64,000 nucleotides of DNA from Rhizobium sp. Root1220 (GCF_001426265.1 NZ_LMDG01000008.1:32427-96426), one strand, 5' to 3'; numbered from the stretch's first letter, positions 47,563 through 57,256 are shown. The notes: generated from the sequence alone by a model not told the origin. Program-made: numbers and translations.

Positions 47563-49140
47563 ATGACCCGCGTTGCAATCATCGGCTCCGGTCCCACCGG
47601 CATATATACGCTGCGGGGCCTCATCGCCTCTACTCAACCGCTTAGCATCACCGTGTTCGAGGAAACGCCGGATGCCGGAAAGGGAACGCCCTATCATCCA
47701 GCGGTGAACGACCGAACGATGCTCGCGAATATCGCGAGCATCGAGGTACCGCCAATCGACCAGAGCCTTGTCGAATGGCTCCGCTCGAGAACCAGCGATG
47801 AACTTCAGGCACTCGGCGTAGAACGCGACGCTATTGGCGACCGGGAATTTTATCCCCGCGTCCTCTTAGGGGACTATTTTGCAGACCAGTTCTGGACCCT
47901 TGTGAAGCGCGGCATCGCGGGTGGACACGCCATTGACGTGAAGGCGAGCCACAAGATCAGCGACATAAACCTTGGGAACGCGGACATTGCATTGAAATTC
48001 ACCCGCCGGGGTGGCGAGGATGGTGAAGCGAACTTCGATCACGTCGTGATGGCCACAGGCCATGACTGGCCTGAGGATACCGAGGTTTCGCCAGGATATT
48101 TTTCGTCTCCATGGCCTGCTTCCGCGATCAAGCGCATCGGACCGGTGGAGGTGGGCGTCCTCGGCACCTCGTTGAGCGGCATCGACGCCGTCGTTTCTGT
48201 CGCGACCGCCCATGGCATGTTCCTGCGCGACCAGGATGGGACGCTGCGGTATCAACCTGCAACCGGTACCGACGGGTTCCACGTAACGATGATGTCACGA
48301 AAAGGGCTGCTTCCCGAGGCTGATTTCTATTGTCCCATGCCCTATGAGCCACTGGTCGTCTGCACCGAGGATACGGTCAAGCGGCTGATACTGGAGAAGC
48401 CTGATCGGTTGCTGGACGAGGTCTTCGATCTGTTCAAACAGGAGATCGTTCTGGCCGATCCGGACTACGCCGCAAAAATCGGACTGGGGCTGGCAACGAT
48501 AGAGGATGTTGCCGACAGGTATTTCCGAGAGCGCGAGCAGGCCGATCCTTTCGTGTGGGCGGCTAGAAATCTGTCAGAGGCCAAAGCCAACAAGACAACC
48601 CGCACCACGGTTCAATGGCGTTACGCTATCCTGCGCATGCATGAGGTCGTCGCATTAGCGGTGCCCCACTTCAATGAAAGTGACCTCAAGCGCTTTCAGA
48701 AGCATTTCAAGGCCGTTTTCGTTGACGATTATGCGACGGTTCCTCATCAGTCGGTGGAGCGCCTGCTAGCCCTGCATAACGCGGGCAAGCTGCAAGTCCT
48801 TGCCCTTAGCGACGATTACGACATTCAGCACAGCATGGATACATCCGGAGCCGTCGTGACCAGGGAAAGCGAAACGATGAGATTCGCGGCGTTTATCGAT
48901 ACCACTGGCCAACATGCCTTGTCGGCGTCGGACCTGCCGTTCCCAAGTCTACGCCGCCCCGATGCACTGAAGGATGCAAAGACGAGGACCGGCGACGTCG
49001 GCAGGGGATTGTTTTCAACCCGAAGGACCGGGGGTATAGACATCGATGATGACTTCCGTCCTCGCGTAGAGCCGAACCTGACCAACCATCTCTACTGCGT
49101 GTCGGTCCCCTGCACAAGCTGCCCTTTGTCCAAGGGATAA
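47563..49140 (+). CDS. FAD/NAD(P)-binding protein with frameshifted C-terminus
   Basis: The 525-residue frame starts MTRVAIIGSGPTGIYTLRGL, an FAD-binding fold, then FEETPDAGKGTPYHP, HVVMATGHDWPEDTEV and VGVLGTSLSGIDAVVSVATA, a second nucleotide fold. It belongs to the large family of FAD-NAD(P)-binding proteins with unknown substrate. At the end the homologous tail (LHKLPFVQGITSSHEMGTRA) is in another frame from about 49108, consistent with one lost base, so the frame as read ends early with CTSCPLSKG. Only the last 20 or so residues are affected, so some function may persist. Confidence 0.8.
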   Translation: MTRVAIIGSGPTGIYTLRGLIASTQPLSITVFEETPDAGKGTPYHPAVNDRTMLANIASIEVPPIDQSLVEWLRSRTSDELQALGVERDAIGDREFYPRVLLGDYFADQFWTLVKRGIAGGHAIDVKASHKISDINLGNADIALKFTRRGGEDGEANFDHVVMATGHDWPEDTEVSPGYFSSPWPASAIKRIGPVEVGVLGTSLSGIDAVVSVATAHGMFLRDQDGTLRYQPATGTDGFHVTMMSRKGLLPEADFYCPMPYEPLVVCTEDTVKRLILEKPDRLLDEVFDLFKQEIVLADPDYAAKIGLGLATIEDVADRYFREREQADPFVWAARNLSEAKANKTTRTTVQWRYAILRMHEVVALAVPHFNESDLKRFQKHFKAVFVDDYATVPHQSVERLLALHNAGKLQVLALSDDYDIQHSMDTSGAVVTRESETMRFAAFIDTTGQHALSASDLPFPSLRRPDALKDAKTRTGDVGRGLFSTRRTGGIDIDDDFRPRVEPNLTNHLYCVSVPCTSCPLSKG

Positions 49141-49209
49141 CAAGTTCGCACGAGATGGGGACGCGTGCGGCGCGAGCTATCGTTTCTACGGTGGGAGGGG
49201 ACGCGCGGC

Positions 49210-49500
49210 TATGCGCCAGAACGGCAAGCCACAAGGACAGGCTTCGGTTGCGAGGGTAACAATGTCGGAGATTTCGTAGCGAAGCAGGGGTAAGACACTA
49301 TTGTTCAGCGTCGTAATAAGCAGCTTCGATCCCGTCGTTCCGTTCGGCACTCTCCGGTTATCCTCGTCGACAACCTCGAACACAAACGCGTCTTCGGCAA
49401 GGTGAATACCACCGCCCCGTTCACACTCGTGCCCCATAGCTCCCGCTTCGGTGCATGTGTACGAGTTGGCGATTGTCGCCTGCCACGCACCCGCCGCCAT
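49210..49500 (-). pseudogene. PaaK-like adenylate-forming enzyme fragment
   Basis: One frame reads YTCTEAGAMGHECERGGGIH, then FVFEVVDEDNRRVPNGTTGS and LPLLRYEISDIVTLA. This is the middle-to-late part of phenylacetate-CoA-ligase-like enzymes (TEaG and RYEisD motifs). Both ends are missing: on the upstream side it joins an SMP-30-like gene, on the other it meets the FAD-protein gene. About 95 of 430 residues remain. Confidence 0.7.
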
Positions 49501-49528
49501 CTCCCGGACGTCGTCTGTCAGCGTCTAC

Positions 49529-49999
49529 GTCCGGACGAACCCATACATCGTCCGGACCATTGAACACTTTTCCGCCATAGGCGGACAACAGAACTGTGAC
49601 CTTCTTGTTGGTTGCGATGGACCACAGTTCGCCTTTGTCAGAGGCCGCCACAATGAGATTGCCTGCGCGATCAAAGTCGGTCCCGATCGCATTTCCGGAC
49701 GGCGTGAGCCTGTTGGACAGCTTCCCATCCGCCGCGTTCCACTTGATGATTACGTTGTTTCCATAGTCCGTGAAGAACAGATTGCCCTGGGCATCTACCG
49801 ATGGCCCTTCGGTGTGCGCATGACCCTCACTCACCGCTTCCAGATGCGCGCCGGGCAGTATGAGGTTGGCATCCGCCGAGGAGCAGGAATAGGCTGAAAG
49901 TAGCAGTGCGGCGACAAATGAAAACCCGAAGGCCCATGTCCTGCAGAGGTCGAACCCCGAGAAAGCTCCGTCCGCAGTGCTATCGCTCAGAATTGCCAT
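49529..49999 (-). pseudogene. SMP-30/gluconolactonase-like protein, 3'-truncated
   Basis: From the ATG at 49999 (GGAAGGATC upstream) there is a signal-like N-terminus (WAFGFSFVAALLLSAYSCSS), then the first blades of an SMP-30/gluconolactonase propeller: GHAHTEGPSVDAQGNLFFTD, GTDFDRAGNLIVA and VFNGPDDVWVRPD. At about 49529 homology stops, before the metal-binding residues of the later blades. The frame runs into the PaaK-like fragment out of register and ends at 49421. Confidence 0.75.
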
Positions 50000-50281
50000 T
50001 TGACGATCCTTCCCAGGCGAGCACCAAGTGTGCCAGGAGAAGTCGGCATGATACATCATTCCGTTCGCCCGGTGAACACCTAACCTCCTCGCTGCAGGAC
50101 GGACCGCTCGATGTTGGCCAAACCCGGACCTGACTGAGTAGGTTATGGGACGCCGTAAGCGTGGGGCGATGGATCGTAAACAGGCGAGATGGTTTCTCGT
50201 GGAGTGGATTCGCCCATCGCTGCTTTCTTACAGATGGCGACGGCGTTCGATGTGACCGCCGCCATCAAGAAATGCTCGTAG

Positions 50282-51007
50282 CTAGCGTCTGCGCGGGAAT
50301 GCCTGATCCTGGCGGAGGTCACCCATCGATTGGCTTTGTTCCGGGTCACGCGGACGCTCGCCCTCCCACACATCACGTTGGTGACCCGTCGGAAGGACGT
50401 CGTCCTCAAGATCGAAGGGGATGGCGGCATCGAGTTCGTAGGAGCGGACGCGCGGCGACACTTGCTCCCCACGGCGGCGATAGTTCGGCCGCGTATCTTC
50501 GGCCGCGAATACGTCTTCGCTCGTCCCCAACTCCTGCTGCTCGCGCTCGAGGCCGGAAACCCGATTCTGGTCGTAGCGGGTGTCGGCCAGTTCTTCGCCC
50601 GACCTGCTTGCGCTCCAACCTTCCGTCTTCCAAAGATCTGCGCGCTCGTCCATATCGATCGAGCCATGCTCTCCAAGAATTTGGTGCGCGATGTCGTAAG
50701 TAATATCATTCACCTCGGCCGATACGAGGAAGCCGCCTCGGCGGAGTCCCTCTCCATAAACGTCCCGGTCTTCGTTCGGCAGGAACCAGTCAGCTTCGAA
50801 GAAGCCGCCTCGATCGTCGCTCCCGACTTCGGCGTTGTCCGTGTCGGCTTCGTAGCCCGGCATAAAACGAGCGTCAGGAACTCCTGCTTCCCTCAGCCGC
50901 TCGACGGCCGACTCTGCGTCAGACCGAGAATCGAAAAAAGCAGTGAGGGCGCTCTGGGCTCTGTCGCCGGAAAAGGCGGGTGCGTTTTCGTTGTAGAGAT
51001 TGGCCAT
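50282..51007 (-). CDS. General-stress-protein-like hypothetical protein (241 aa)
   Basis: The N-terminal part (SALTAFFDSRSDAESAVERL, EAGVPDARFMPGYE) and GGFLVSAEVNDITYDIAHQI resemble the YflT/GSP17M fold found in heat-stress proteins and in many rhizobial stress genes. The C-terminal 100 residues are hydrophilic and disordered-looking (about half D, E, R, Q). A consensus EcfG promoter lies 32 bases upstream. No enzyme motif is seen. Confidence 0.8.
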   Translation of the reverse strand: MANLYNENAPAFSGDRAQSALTAFFDSRSDAESAVERLREAGVPDARFMPGYEADTDNAEVGSDDRGGFFEADWFLPNEDRDVYGEGLRRGGFLVSAEVNDITYDIAHQILGEHGSIDMDERADLWKTEGWSASRSGEELADTRYDQNRVSGLEREQQELGTSEDVFAAEDTRPNYRRRGEQVSPRVRSYELDAAIPFDLEDDVLPTGHQRDVWEGERPRDPEQSQSMGDLRQDQAFPRRR

Positions 51008-51038
51008 CTTCTTCTCCCTTGATTTCCTCTAATCCGCC

Positions 51039-51063
51039 AACGGATGGAAGGACCCGAAGTTCC
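51039..51063 (-). promoter_or_regulatory. EcfG-type promoter before the 241-aa stress gene
   Basis: On the minus strand GGAAC, 16 bases, CGTT: a full match to the EcfG/RpoE2 consensus, ending 31 bases before the ATG at 51007. Confidence 0.78.
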
Positions 51064-51314
51064 CCTGAAGCTGTTCCCGGCGGAGATGCTCTCTCTCACT
51101 GACGCCTTACCCGCGACGGAGCAGCTCATCGAAGGCGGCTCTAACCGAGCCGGCGCACCGGACAACGCAATTGTCTCGAGTACGTGTGGCCTACTCGCCA
51201 AGGATTCCACGCCGTCAAAATCAAGCGGATCACGTTGGTCCCGAAGGATTGAGTAGATTGATGGAAGAACGCTCCACAGGAGGTGCGATCCCATATGTCT
51301 CGTTACAAACCCAG

Positions 51315-51785
51315 TCAGGTCAGGCCTGTCAAGCTGGGATCCGCTTTAACCATTGCGACCAACTCCAAGCCTCGTTTGTATTTTACAGGATCTGATCCGA
51401 CGGTGTTTGCCTGCTGCAGATTATCCTGGAGATCGGCGATCTTTACGGAGCAGGCGAGCCTGTTTTCGACGGCCCGGATAACGAACTGATCGTCGGTTTC
51501 GTCCTGGCGGTGGGTGAGGGCGTCAACCGCGTCGACGACGTCGTTGCTGAACCCTAGTTGTCGAAGGCGGTCGAAATCCCAGTGGTTGCATTTCTCGACG
51601 ACATCGTGGAGGAAGGCAACAGTCTTCTCCTTTGTCCCCTGGACGCGATCGGCAACTCGCTCGCAATGGTTGTCGTAAGGCTGGCCTGTCTTGTCCGTCT
51701 GCCCGTGATGCGCTTCGGCCGAGACCCTTCGTGCCAAATCGAGTTCCGATGCCTCGGCTGTTGATGTCTCGCCATGTCTTGCCAT
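51315..51785 (-). CDS. HD-domain protein (RelA/SpoT hydrolase-like)
   Basis: The 156-residue product has HD-type motifs: RVSAEAHHGQTDKTGQPYDN, AFLHDVVEKCNHWDFDRL (HD) and KIADLQDNLQQA. This is the pattern of the SpoT/Mesh1 hydrolase domain, which cleaves (p)ppGpp, but the short length and variant motifs leave other phosphohydrolase roles open. The ATG at 51785 has GGAGG upstream. An EcfG-type promoter precedes it. Confidence 0.85.
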   Translation of the reverse strand: MARHGETSTAEASELDLARRVSAEAHHGQTDKTGQPYDNHCERVADRVQGTKEKTVAFLHDVVEKCNHWDFDRLRQLGFSNDVVDAVDALTHRQDETDDQFVIRAVENRLACSVKIADLQDNLQQANTVGSDPVKYKRGLELVAMVKADPSLTGLT

Positions 51786-51807
51786 CGATTTTTTTCCTCC
51801 GCAGCGA

Positions 51808-51833
51808 AACGTGACGCGTGACTTTGAGGTTCC
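51808..51833 (-). promoter_or_regulatory. EcfG-type promoter before HD gene
   Basis: On the minus strand GGAAC, 17 bases, CGTT, 22 bases before the ATG at 51785. Confidence 0.68.
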
Positions 51834-51869
51834 GAAGGTAGATCCCGACCTGCCCACGTTCCCATTCAA

Positions 51870-53771
51870 TCAGATGACGGTTTGCAGGCCAAGCTCCACC
51901 ACTCGTCCACTGGGAAGGCCGAAATAGTCCGTCGCGTTGCCAGCGTTCTGAGAGAGCACAATGAACAGTCGATCTTGCCAGAAGGGCATCCCACCGTTCT
52001 TGGAGGGGAGGATCGTCCGACGCGACAGGAAGAACGAGGTCGACATGATATCGAACTTGAGACCGAGCCTCCGAACTAGCACCAATGCGCGCGGAATGTT
52101 TGGCGTTTCCATGTATCCGAACGTGATCACCAGTCGGCTGAACAGCGGGCTGAAGCTTTCGAGGAAGATCTTCTCGTCGTCAGGCACGAACGGCTCCGTT
52201 GCGGTGATCACGCTCAGGATGACGTTGTGTTCGTGGAGAACCTTGTAGTGCTTGAGGCTGTGCAGCAGCGCGGTGGGCGCACCTTCAACGTCGCTCGTCA
52301 GAAAGACGGCCGTTCCTGGCACGGTGGTCGGCGGCTTCCTTGTCAGCCTGTGAACGACCCCTTCGAGTGGCACCTCATCTGCGCGCGTGCGGGCGGCCAA
52401 CAGCCGTCGACCCGCCATCCATGTTTGCATGATCAAGCCCATAGTGCATGCGACGGCGACCGGAACCCATCCGCCCTCGGGAAACTTGGCAATATTCGCC
52501 ACGAAGAACCCTGCATCGATCAGGAAGAGTGGAACGATGACCGCCGCAGTAGTCAACGTGGTCCATTTCCAGATGTGCTTCATGACGACGAACAGAAGAA
52601 CGCTGGTGATGAGCATCTCGCCAGTGACGGCAATGCCGTATGCGGCGGAAAGCCCGCTGGAATTCCTGAAGTAGAGAACCAGCGCGACGACAAATACGAA
52701 TAGGAACGCGTTCACCTGCGGCATGAAGATCTGCCCGGAGTGCGTCTCGGAGGTATGCAGGATCTGCAAGCGCGGCAGCAGGTTGAGGTGCATGGCCTGA
52801 CGGACAAGGGAAAATGCTCCCGAGATTACCGCCTGGCTCGCGATCACGGTCGCCGCGGTCGCCAGACATACCATCGGCACTCGTGCCCATTCCGGATGCA
52901 TGCCGAAGAAGGGGTGCTCGGTCATGTCGGGATTCGCGAGGACGAACGCACCTTGTCCGAAGTAGTTAAGGAGAAGGCATGGGAAGACGAGGGAAAACCA
53001 AGCCGTCACGATCGGCCGTCTGCCGAAGTGACCTAGGTCGACATAGAGCGCCTCCGCCCCCGTGACCGCAAGGAAGACCGCCCCGAGAACAGCGATGGCG
53101 TGCCCGACATTGTTCGACGCGTAGAGAACGCCATGGAGCGGGTTGATGGCGTCGAATATTTCGAGGTCATCGAGGATGTGGATGGCGCCGCTTATTCCGA
53201 GAACCAGAAACCAGACCGCCATGACGGGGCCGAACACCGAGGCGACGCCGCCTGTGCCGAAGCGCTGAACGAAGAAAAGCACGGCGATGATGCTGACGGT
53301 GATCGGCACGATCCATGCGGACAGGCCGGGCGCGACCACCTGAATTCCTTCGACGGCGGACAGGACCGAGATTGCAGGCGTTATGATGGCGTCGCCAAGA
53401 AATAGGGAAGCGCCCGCGACGCCCAGCACGAGGATCCAGGCTGGCTTTTCGGCGAAGCTCTGCCGAGCAAGCGTCATCAGGGACAGCGTTCCGCCTTCGC
53501 CGCGATTGTCTGCCTTGAGGACGAATGTCACGTACTTCACGGTGACGACGATGGTCAGTGCCCATACGATCAGGGAAAGAATGCCGAGCACGTTCTCCCG
53601 GTGCGATCCCGATCCGGCTGTCGCGTGCAGCGCCTCGCGAAACGCATAGAGCGGGCTGGTCCCGATGTCACCGTATACGACGCCCAGTGCGGCCAGTACT
53701 AGCGAGGAGAGACCGCTGCGCGATTCAGTCGCCAACTCTGGGTCTTGGGAGCGAAGTTGCGGATAGGTCAC
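51870..53771 (-). CDS. kup: Potassium uptake protein Kup
   Basis: The product has about 633 residues if it starts at the GTG of 53771, which has AAGGA 7 bases upstream and gives the normal Kup length; an ATG at 53894 would add 41 residues. Kup marks are LAALGVVYGDIGTSPLYAFR at the start, about 12 membrane helices, and a cytosolic C-terminal domain with VPGTAVFLTSDVEGAPTALL. Kup carries K+ with H+ into the cell and matters at low pH or osmotic change. Confidence 0.95.
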   Translation of the reverse strand: MTYPQLRSQDPELATESRSGLSSLVLAALGVVYGDIGTSPLYAFREALHATAGSGSHRENVLGILSLIVWALTIVVTVKYVTFVLKADNRGEGGTLSLMTLARQSFAEKPAWILVLGVAGASLFLGDAIITPAISVLSAVEGIQVVAPGLSAWIVPITVSIIAVLFFVQRFGTGGVASVFGPVMAVWFLVLGISGAIHILDDLEIFDAINPLHGVLYASNNVGHAIAVLGAVFLAVTGAEALYVDLGHFGRRPIVTAWFSLVFPCLLLNYFGQGAFVLANPDMTEHPFFGMHPEWARVPMVCLATAATVIASQAVISGAFSLVRQAMHLNLLPRLQILHTSETHSGQIFMPQVNAFLFVFVVALVLYFRNSSGLSAAYGIAVTGEMLITSVLLFVVMKHIWKWTTLTTAAVIVPLFLIDAGFFVANIAKFPEGGWVPVAVACTMGLIMQTWMAGRRLLAARTRADEVPLEGVVHRLTRKPPTTVPGTAVFLTSDVEGAPTALLHSLKHYKVLHEHNVILSVITATEPFVPDDEKIFLESFSPLFSRLVITFGYMETPNIPRALVLVRRLGLKFDIMSTSFFLSRRTILPSKNGGMPFWQDRLFIVLSQNAGNATDYFGLPSGRVVELGLQTVI

Positions 53772-53894
53772 CGGGCTGTCCTTGGAAGCGACTATGTTTT
53801 CAAGGTTGTAGCTGATGATATCGCTGAACGCCCGAATGTTCGATTGGTTCGATTGGTTGAGCCACACCTTTTGAGATGTGCCACCAACGGGCAT

Positions 53895-54481
53895 CGACAC
53901 AGACCCCCCGTACTTACGCGGAATTGCGTAGAAAATGCTACCAACTGAAAGCGCTGCGGCGCTTGTCAGTCGTAAGCCCAAAAAGCAAACCGGGGGCCAT
54001 CGTCCGCTTCGCGCCCCCATTTCAGACGTTCGGGGTGAGCTTAGTGACACCGACGACCTCCGAGGCGATTTCGGAATCTGGCGCAGGCAGTTTCAAACCA
54101 GCGAATTTACTTCAGAAAACAAGTAGCAACGGCTGTCAGGCTGCCTAACTCATAGTCGTCACCGGCATGCACGCTCCGTCGGCGCGTGATCTGCCCGGTC
54201 GTGGCGTTCTTTTTCGCTGAGCCGATCGGGGCCGCTTCCGGGCGGTCGGAAGAACTGAAGCTCCGGCAGAGCCCCTTGGACAAGACGGTGCCAATGGAGA
54301 CCGCTGGCCGCTCGCCAATGCTGAGCATGTGCGCCGATCACGAATTCACGCTACGTCACCTCGCCATCTTCGACAGCACGCACCGCGAAATTCCCATCGC
54401 TTCGAATTAAAGTGACCGAGTTCCGCTACATCGCTGCCCCCTCCTAGATCGGGATCGGCGTTCTCAGGCAGCGCGATAATC
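53895..54481. other. Long gap with no recognised gene
   Basis: Nearly 600 bases upstream of kup and beyond the adenylate cyclase end. Small frames on both strands have no family pattern. It may hold the kup promoter. Confidence 0.35.
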
Positions 54482-55432
54482 CTACTTCCGTAATGTCGCG
54501 AGCATAAGGCGCGCCAAGTCACAGAACTGTCCTCGGGGATATTTGGCAAGGTAGGCATCGATCATCGCAGCGTTGCCATCGCTGCGTACAGTATCCCAGA
54601 AGGCGACCTCAACAGCGAGGTCCTCCGGTGACGGCTTACTGTTTTCCAGGCGAGCGTGTGCTAGATCAACAAACTTCCCGTCGGGAAATCGCGAGAGATA
54701 CAGTTTGTATTCATTGGGGTCATTGCTCTCCCGGACCGCATCCCAGAAGGCGATCTCGACTTGCTGCAAATCTTCTGACGTCCCATGATCAAGGGACATT
54801 GGCTCGGCATAGGGTGTCCGAGTATCGGGGTTACTCTCGTCATCCGCATTCATGAAGCGGGGCCTAGGTCCGTCGCTAAGCGGATCCGCCTCCTGGTCGA
54901 ACTCAACCCGAAACACCCTCAGTGGTCTCCCGATATTTTTGAACGTTTGCTCACCCAGATCTTCGAATGCTGCGTCAACGCGGTCCCGAAGGTGATCTCT
55001 CACGCCTCGGGTTACACAGATCCCGCCGACGTCCGCCATTCCTTCCAACCGAGCAGCGATATTGACACCATCGCCGAAGATGTCCCCGTTTTTGACCAGG
55101 ACATCGCCGACATTGATGCCAATCCGGAAGTTCATTCGCTCTTCGTCAGGGAGAGATTGGTTGGCGCGCCAAATCGATTGCTGCATGGCAACAGCGGCAT
55201 TGAATGCCAGCACAATCGACGGAAATTCAGCGAGAACGCTGTCGCCCGCGGTCCCGAAGATTTCTCCGTTTGCTCGTTCGATGATGCTATCGACGATCGT
55301 ACGATGCGACGTCAGCGTCGCGAGCGTGCGCTCCTCGTTGACATGCATGAGCCGCGAATAACCCTCGACGTCAGCAGCGAGGATGGCGGCAAGCTTTCGT
55401 TGAAGGGGAGGAGCTTCCATGCGTATTTCCAT
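54482..55432 (-). CDS. Class III adenylate/guanylate cyclase with C-terminal repeats
   Basis: The 316-residue product has an N-terminal class III cyclase domain (about 10-175): KLAAILAADVEGYSRLMHVN with metal-binding D21, GTAGDSVLAEF with D64, and GINVGDV, DGVNIAARLEGMA. The C-terminal part holds two copies of a 38-residue repeat (about 226-263 and 275-312), each with AFWD.VR, then YL..P.G.F.DLA. These repeats are known in rhizobial cyclases and caspase-like proteins. It makes cAMP or cGMP in the cytosol. The ATG at 55432 is one of two close in-frame starts. Confidence 0.92.
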   Translation of the reverse strand: MEIRMEAPPLQRKLAAILAADVEGYSRLMHVNEERTLATLTSHRTIVDSIIERANGEIFGTAGDSVLAEFPSIVLAFNAAVAMQQSIWRANQSLPDEERMNFRIGINVGDVLVKNGDIFGDGVNIAARLEGMADVGGICVTRGVRDHLRDRVDAAFEDLGEQTFKNIGRPLRVFRVEFDQEADPLSDGPRPRFMNADDESNPDTRTPYAEPMSLDHGTSEDLQQVEIAFWDAVRESNDPNEYKLYLSRFPDGKFVDLAHARLENSKPSPEDLAVEVAFWDTVRSDGNAAMIDAYLAKYPRGQFCDLARLMLATLRK

Positions 55433-55620
55433 CGGTTGTCTCGTCCCACGGAAAGAACCGGCAGGTGGTTTTGTTCCCTTCCTCGTTGAGGAAGGATTTG
55501 CAGGTGCCGTGGCACTAACGGCTTTTCTTTGCCGACACAAAATGCTCTTCCGTCCGTGGGATCAATGAGCTAATTTCGAGGTCGGTTGTGGCAACAATTT
55601 CGGGCGTTCGGAACTCATAG

Positions 55621-55932
55621 TCAGTTGGCGTGACGGCCCCAGTTCGGTGAGCGCTTTCCACCATGCTCAGGCGAAGTCAGCCCTCGAATGGCCAGGGCAG
55701 GAACGCCTGTCTGTGGCGTGTTATCGACGGCCGAGTGCCTTCCAAACCGTTTGACTAACTGCTGAGATAACTCGGAGGGATCGGTCACACCTTCGTGGAA
55801 CAGTTTTATAAGTAGCATTGACGCAACGTTTGTGGTCGCAGTGCCATCCGCCGGAGTGTCGACCTTGTATCCTGCATCTAGCAGAACTTGGCTTAACATC
55901 CGGAGATCACCGGGACTGATGTAAGTAGACAT
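55621..55932 (-). CDS. Small hypothetical protein under EcfG-type promoter (103 aa)
   Basis: The product begins MSTYISPGDLRMLSQVLLDA and includes ASMLLIKLFHEGVTDPSELS, which looks helical. The last 30 residues are basic and low in order. GGCGGG lies before the start. I recall similar rhizobial proteins of about 90 residues, without known function. Confidence 0.65.
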   Translation of the reverse strand: MSTYISPGDLRMLSQVLLDAGYKVDTPADGTATTNVASMLLIKLFHEGVTDPSELSQQLVKRFGRHSAVDNTPQTGVPALAIRGLTSPEHGGKRSPNWGRHAN

Positions 55933-55966
55933 TGAAAGCCCGCCAACAGGATTAGACCGCGGCAGT

Positions 55967-55992
55967 AACGGCCTCACAAGCCAAAAGGTTCC
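55967..55992 (-). promoter_or_regulatory. EcfG-type promoter before the 103-aa gene
   Basis: On the minus strand GGAAC, 17 bases, CGTT, 34 bases before the ATG at 55932. Confidence 0.7.
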
Positions 55993-56011
55993 GTCTTGGA
56001 ATTCAGCATCG

Positions 56012-56067
56012 TCTCGGCATTCCGACTCTAGTTGGAACCTGTAACCTTATCTCGGCATTCCGACTCT
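56012..56067. repeat. 18-base direct repeat
   Basis: TCTCGGCATTCCGACTCT occurs at 56012-56029 and again at 56050-56067, 38 bases apart from start to start. It lies between the 103-residue protein gene and the YihY gene. Confidence 0.8.
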
Positions 56068-56167
56068 TGATCGAGAACAGGAATATCATGGCACCCGTTA
56101 CACAACAAAGCAGGTTGCCCCATCGCCATCTGACGGCGAAGGGAACGGGACTACTATCAGCCGTAAA

Positions 56168-57256
56168 TTGTGGCAAAAGCGACGACGCAAGGTGGTGAGA
56201 GTGCGTAGAGGATTCGCGATAGTCGCGACGGTTTTCGCAGCGGTGACCGCTATGGTAGTCGTCAGTAGACGGCCTCTCACGATTGACAATCTCCACCAAA
56301 CTCCAGACTCGGAGCGCGGGAGAAACGCCGAAATTCCTGAAGCCATCCCGCTCAATGGCTTAAAGGATGTGCTGTGGCGCGTGGTTCACCAAGTGTCCGA
56401 AGACAGAGTGACGCTCATTGCCGCTGGCGTGACCTTCTATCTATTGCTTGGCTTGTTTCCAGCAATCTCTGCGCTGGTCGCTCTCTATGGATTGGTCGCC
56501 GATCCCTCGACGATGGCTGAGCATCTTCGGGATTTGTCCGGCATGCTGCCACCCGGTGCGTTCGATCTTATAGCCGAGAGGATCAGTAGCTTGTCAGCTA
56601 GCCGGAATTCGACACTTGGTCTCACCTTCTTCGCGAGCTTGAGCATCGCGCTCTGGAGCACCCACAGCGCGACACTGGCGATTTTCGATTCAATGAATAT
56701 TGCCTATGACGAAACTGAGAAGCGTGGGTTGATCAGGCTGAACCTTGTGGGCTTGGCGTTCACAATATGCGCAATGATATCGGCCGTACTCATCCTTGGT
56801 CTGGTTGCACTGATCCCGCTGGTTCTGTCCTATGTCTGGTTGGATCGGTTCGAAGAGCAAATGGCACTCATTGTGCGCTGGCCAATCTTGTTCCTGATCG
56901 TCGCGACCGCGACGACGGCCATCTACCGGTTTGGACCAAGCCGCCAGCCAGCCAAGCTTCGCTGGCTGACGTGGGGCTCAGTACTCGTGACAGTGTCTTT
57001 GTTCTTAATGTCGCTTGGCTTTTCGTTCTACCTGAAGCATTTTGCCGACTACGACGCGACCTACGGGACATTGGGAGCACTAATCGGCTTTCTAGTCTGG
57101 ATCTGGCTTTCGATATTGATCCTTATTGTCGGTGGGGAGTTGAATGCTGAGCTCGAGCACCAGACGACGAAGGACACGACAACCGGCTTGCCTCTACCTA
57201 TAGGCGCTCGTGGCGCTTACGTAGCAGACACGATTGGTGAAGCGTCCGACGGTTGA
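56168..57256 (+). CDS. YihY/virulence factor BrkB family membrane protein
   Basis: The frame encodes up to 362 residues; the start is uncertain (TTG at 56168, or GTG at 56192, 56195 or 56201). The YihY core is clear: VTLIAAGVTFYLLLGLFPAI, then LGLTFFASLSIALWSTHSAT, AMISAVLILGLVALIPLVLS and the last helices with LGALIGFLVWIWLSILILIV and GGELNAELE. It has about six to seven membrane helices. The function of the family is not settled (old RNase BN assignment was wrong). Confidence 0.9.
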   Translation: MWQKRRRKVVRVRRGFAIVATVFAAVTAMVVVSRRPLTIDNLHQTPDSERGRNAEIPEAIPLNGLKDVLWRVVHQVSEDRVTLIAAGVTFYLLLGLFPAISALVALYGLVADPSTMAEHLRDLSGMLPPGAFDLIAERISSLSASRNSTLGLTFFASLSIALWSTHSATLAIFDSMNIAYDETEKRGLIRLNLVGLAFTICAMISAVLILGLVALIPLVLSYVWLDRFEEQMALIVRWPILFLIVATATTAIYRFGPSRQPAKLRWLTWGSVLVTVSLFLMSLGFSFYLKHFADYDATYGTLGALIGFLVWIWLSILILIVGGELNAELEHQTTKDTTTGLPLPIGARGAYVADTIGEASDG

